From Antarctobacter heliothermus (GTDB lineage: Bacteria; Pseudomonadota; Alphaproteobacteria; Rhodobacterales; Rhodobacteraceae): a stretch of DNA of 64,000 bases. Below the pieces are notes generated by a model. The model was not told the origin of the DNA and ran no database searches. It was given only the letters and a program-made list of their open reading frames with translations. Of this stretch, positions 62,905 to 64,000 are shown in pieces. Each line of letters starts with the position of its first letter. Within the stretch, counting starts at the first letter, position 1. The translations under genes were made by a program, and so were the position numbers. Location: contig NZ_CP022540.1 in the NCBI RefSeq assembly GCF_002237555.1, positions 2,054,501 through 2,118,500 of the forward strand, written 5' to 3'.

Positions 62905-64000
62905 TCAATACCCGATGGCACAGCCATCCTTGCGCGGGTCCGAGGCCCCTTCAAGCACGCCGTTCTCATGGATTTTGATTGCCTGAGCGCCCCCGATCGG
63001 CGCGCCGGGCACCTCGATCTCATGGCCCCTCTCGGCCAGTTCGGCCACGACCGCCTCATCAAAGCCCCGCTCCAGCATCAGTTTGCCCTTCTCGGCAAAA
63101 CTCCGCGGCGCATCCAATGCCGCCTGCGGGTCCATCCCAAAATCGATCATATTGGTCAGCACCCGCGCGTGCCCATTGGGTTGGTACTGCCCGCCCATGA
63201 CCCCAAAGGGCATGGCCACGCGCCCCTTTTCCATCAGGATCGCCGGGATGATCGTATGCATCGGCCGCTTGCCGCCACTCATCTCGTTCGGATGCCCCTC
63301 TTGCAGGGTAAAGCCCGCGCCACGGTTCTGAAACAGGATGCCAAACTTGTCCGACGCAATCCCCGAGCCAAAGCTGTTGAACACCGAATAGATCAACGAC
63401 ACCACCATCCGGTCGCGATCCACGACGGTGATATAGATCGTCTCACGGTGAACCTCTTCGGTCAGTGGCGCAGCCGCTGCCATCGCCCGTTTGGGATCAA
63501 TCAACGCCGCCAGCCGCGCCGCCGTCTCGGGGCTTTGCAGGTGATCCAGCCGGGTCATATGATCCGCATCGGCAAGGAACCGATTGCGCGCGTCATAGGC
63601 CAGCTTGGCCGCCTCCGCCTCGATATGCACCCGATCCGCCCCCAAGGGCGCCATCGCCGCCAAATCGAAATGCGACAGGATGTTCAGCATCAGATGCGCC
63701 GTCACGCCTTGCCCATTGGGCGGCGTCTCCAACAGCTCGCGTCCCTTGTACCCCCCCGACAGCGGCGCACCGATGGTGCAGGCCGTCGTTGCGAAATCGT
63801 CCAGCGTATGTGCCCCGCCGCCAGCGTTGAGCGCGGCACACATGTCCTCGGCCACCTCGCCAGAATAGAACCCGTCGCGGCCCTGTGCCGCGATCCGGCG
63901 CAGTACCTCGGCATTGCCCGGCAGCCGAAAAATGTCGCCGACACGCGGTACGGCCCCGTCGTTCAGAAAATGTCTGCGGGCATCCCCCTGAAGCTGGGCA
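62905..64000 (-). CDS. gamma-glutamyltransferase family protein (N-terminus beyond window)
   Basis: The C-terminal ~365 residues, in frame to the window end. It includes the end of the large chain (VRDIFRLPG-like VGDIFRLPGNAEVLRRIAAQ), then the likely autocleavage Thr in EVHRETIYITVVDRDRM (small-chain start), FNSFGSGIASDKFGILFQNR and EMSGGKRPMHTIIPAILMEK, ending DPRKDGCAIGY. Ntn-hydrolase that transfers or hydrolyses gamma-glutamyl groups such as those of glutathione. YwrD-like members lack the classical Ser pair, so activity on glutathione is not certain. A secretion signal would be outside the window. Confidence 0.9.
   Translation of the reverse strand, partial: AQLQGDARRHFLNDGAVPRVGDIFRLPGNAEVLRRIAAQGRDGFYSGEVAEDMCAALNAGGGAHTLDDFATTACTIGAPLSGGYKGRELLETPPNGQGVTAHLMLNILSHFDLAAMAPLGADRVHIEAEAAKLAYDARNRFLADADHMTRLDHLQSPETAARLAALIDPKRAMAAAAPLTEEVHRETIYITVVDRDRMVVSLIYSVFNSFGSGIASDKFGILFQNRGAGFTLQEGHPNEMSGGKRPMHTIIPAILMEKGRVAMPFGVMGGQYQPNGHARVLTNMIDFGMDPQAALDAPRSFAEKGKLMLERGFDEAVVAELAERGHEIEVPGAPIGGAQAIKIHENGVLEGASDPRKDGCAIGY

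Overview
The window is high-GC alphaproteobacterial chromosome, most likely from a roseobacter-type Rhodobacterales. The evidence is the gene content and arrangement: lspA next to a DUF3035 (BamF-type) lipoprotein and two M16 peptidases, DUF4170 beside waaA-like/lpxK, a DUF1674 protein, a class II glutamate-cysteine ligase and an mnmD/FAD-oxidoreductase pair. This is inference from gene families; no rRNA gene is present. Coding density is high and no stretch over 300 bases lacks a gene. Both window ends cut genes: a second ABC permease at base 1 and a gamma-glutamyltransferase at base 64000.

Layout. 1-4749 (minus): a BMP-type (purine nucleoside/simple sugar) ABC importer whose operon contains an unrelated TagO-like secreted protein with a Thr-Pro repeat. 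4875-8763 (minus): rimI, tsaB, a NifU/Nfu protein, a universal stress protein, a branched-chain aminotransferase and a VOC protein. 9012-13476 (plus): a lone molybdenum formate dehydrogenase alpha subunit, an M20-type carbamoylase/hydantoinase-like hydrolase and a small membrane protein. 13502-16120 (minus): a hybrid PAS histidine kinase and an OmpR-type regulator. 16374-26260 (plus): acyl-CoA synthetase, livG, livH, two small proteins, livM, livK, livF, a cupin and a PaaK-like ligase; this looks like one system that imports a carboxylic acid and activates it with CoA. 26422-30527 (plus): a secreted degenerate caspase-like/peptidoglycan-binding protein, then a CHASE histidine kinase and a response regulator that are both disrupted. 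30691-31147: a terminator, rpmJ, tRNA-Val(GAC) and its promoter (minus).

31202-39328: N-formylglutamate amidohydrolase (plus), then a minus-strand run of lpxK, a waaA-like gene, DUF4170, cysQ and pmbA, followed by a phosphodiester glycosidase and rbfA; dapB (plus); a DUF1674 protein. 39410-48084 (plus): rsmB, a frameshifted heparinase II/III gene, purH, lspA, a DUF3035 lipoprotein and an active/inactive M16 pair. 48178-59232: dapA, a lytic transglycosylase, an EamA transporter, mnmD divergent from its FAD-oxidase partner, small secreted and metabolic genes, a coiled-coil/OmpA pair and ubiA. 59244-64000: rsmE, an inserted NucS-like nuclease gene, a membrane protein, gshA and gamma-glutamyltransferase.

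The most unusual structure is at 59966-60820. A lower-GC gene for a NucS/PDDEXK nuclease with an extra N-terminal domain sits between two genes that were probably once directly overlapping. It is bracketed by an 18-bp perfect direct repeat that carries the stop/start overlap on both sides, so the downstream gene keeps its coupled start codon and a 23-codon stub of that gene's beginning remains upstream. Other notable points are three disrupted genes (a kinase, its response regulator and the heparinase), a waaA-like gene without the usual catalytic motifs, the TagO-like gene inside the ABC operon, a dispersed intergenic repeat, and the two CoA ligases flanking the liv-type transporter.
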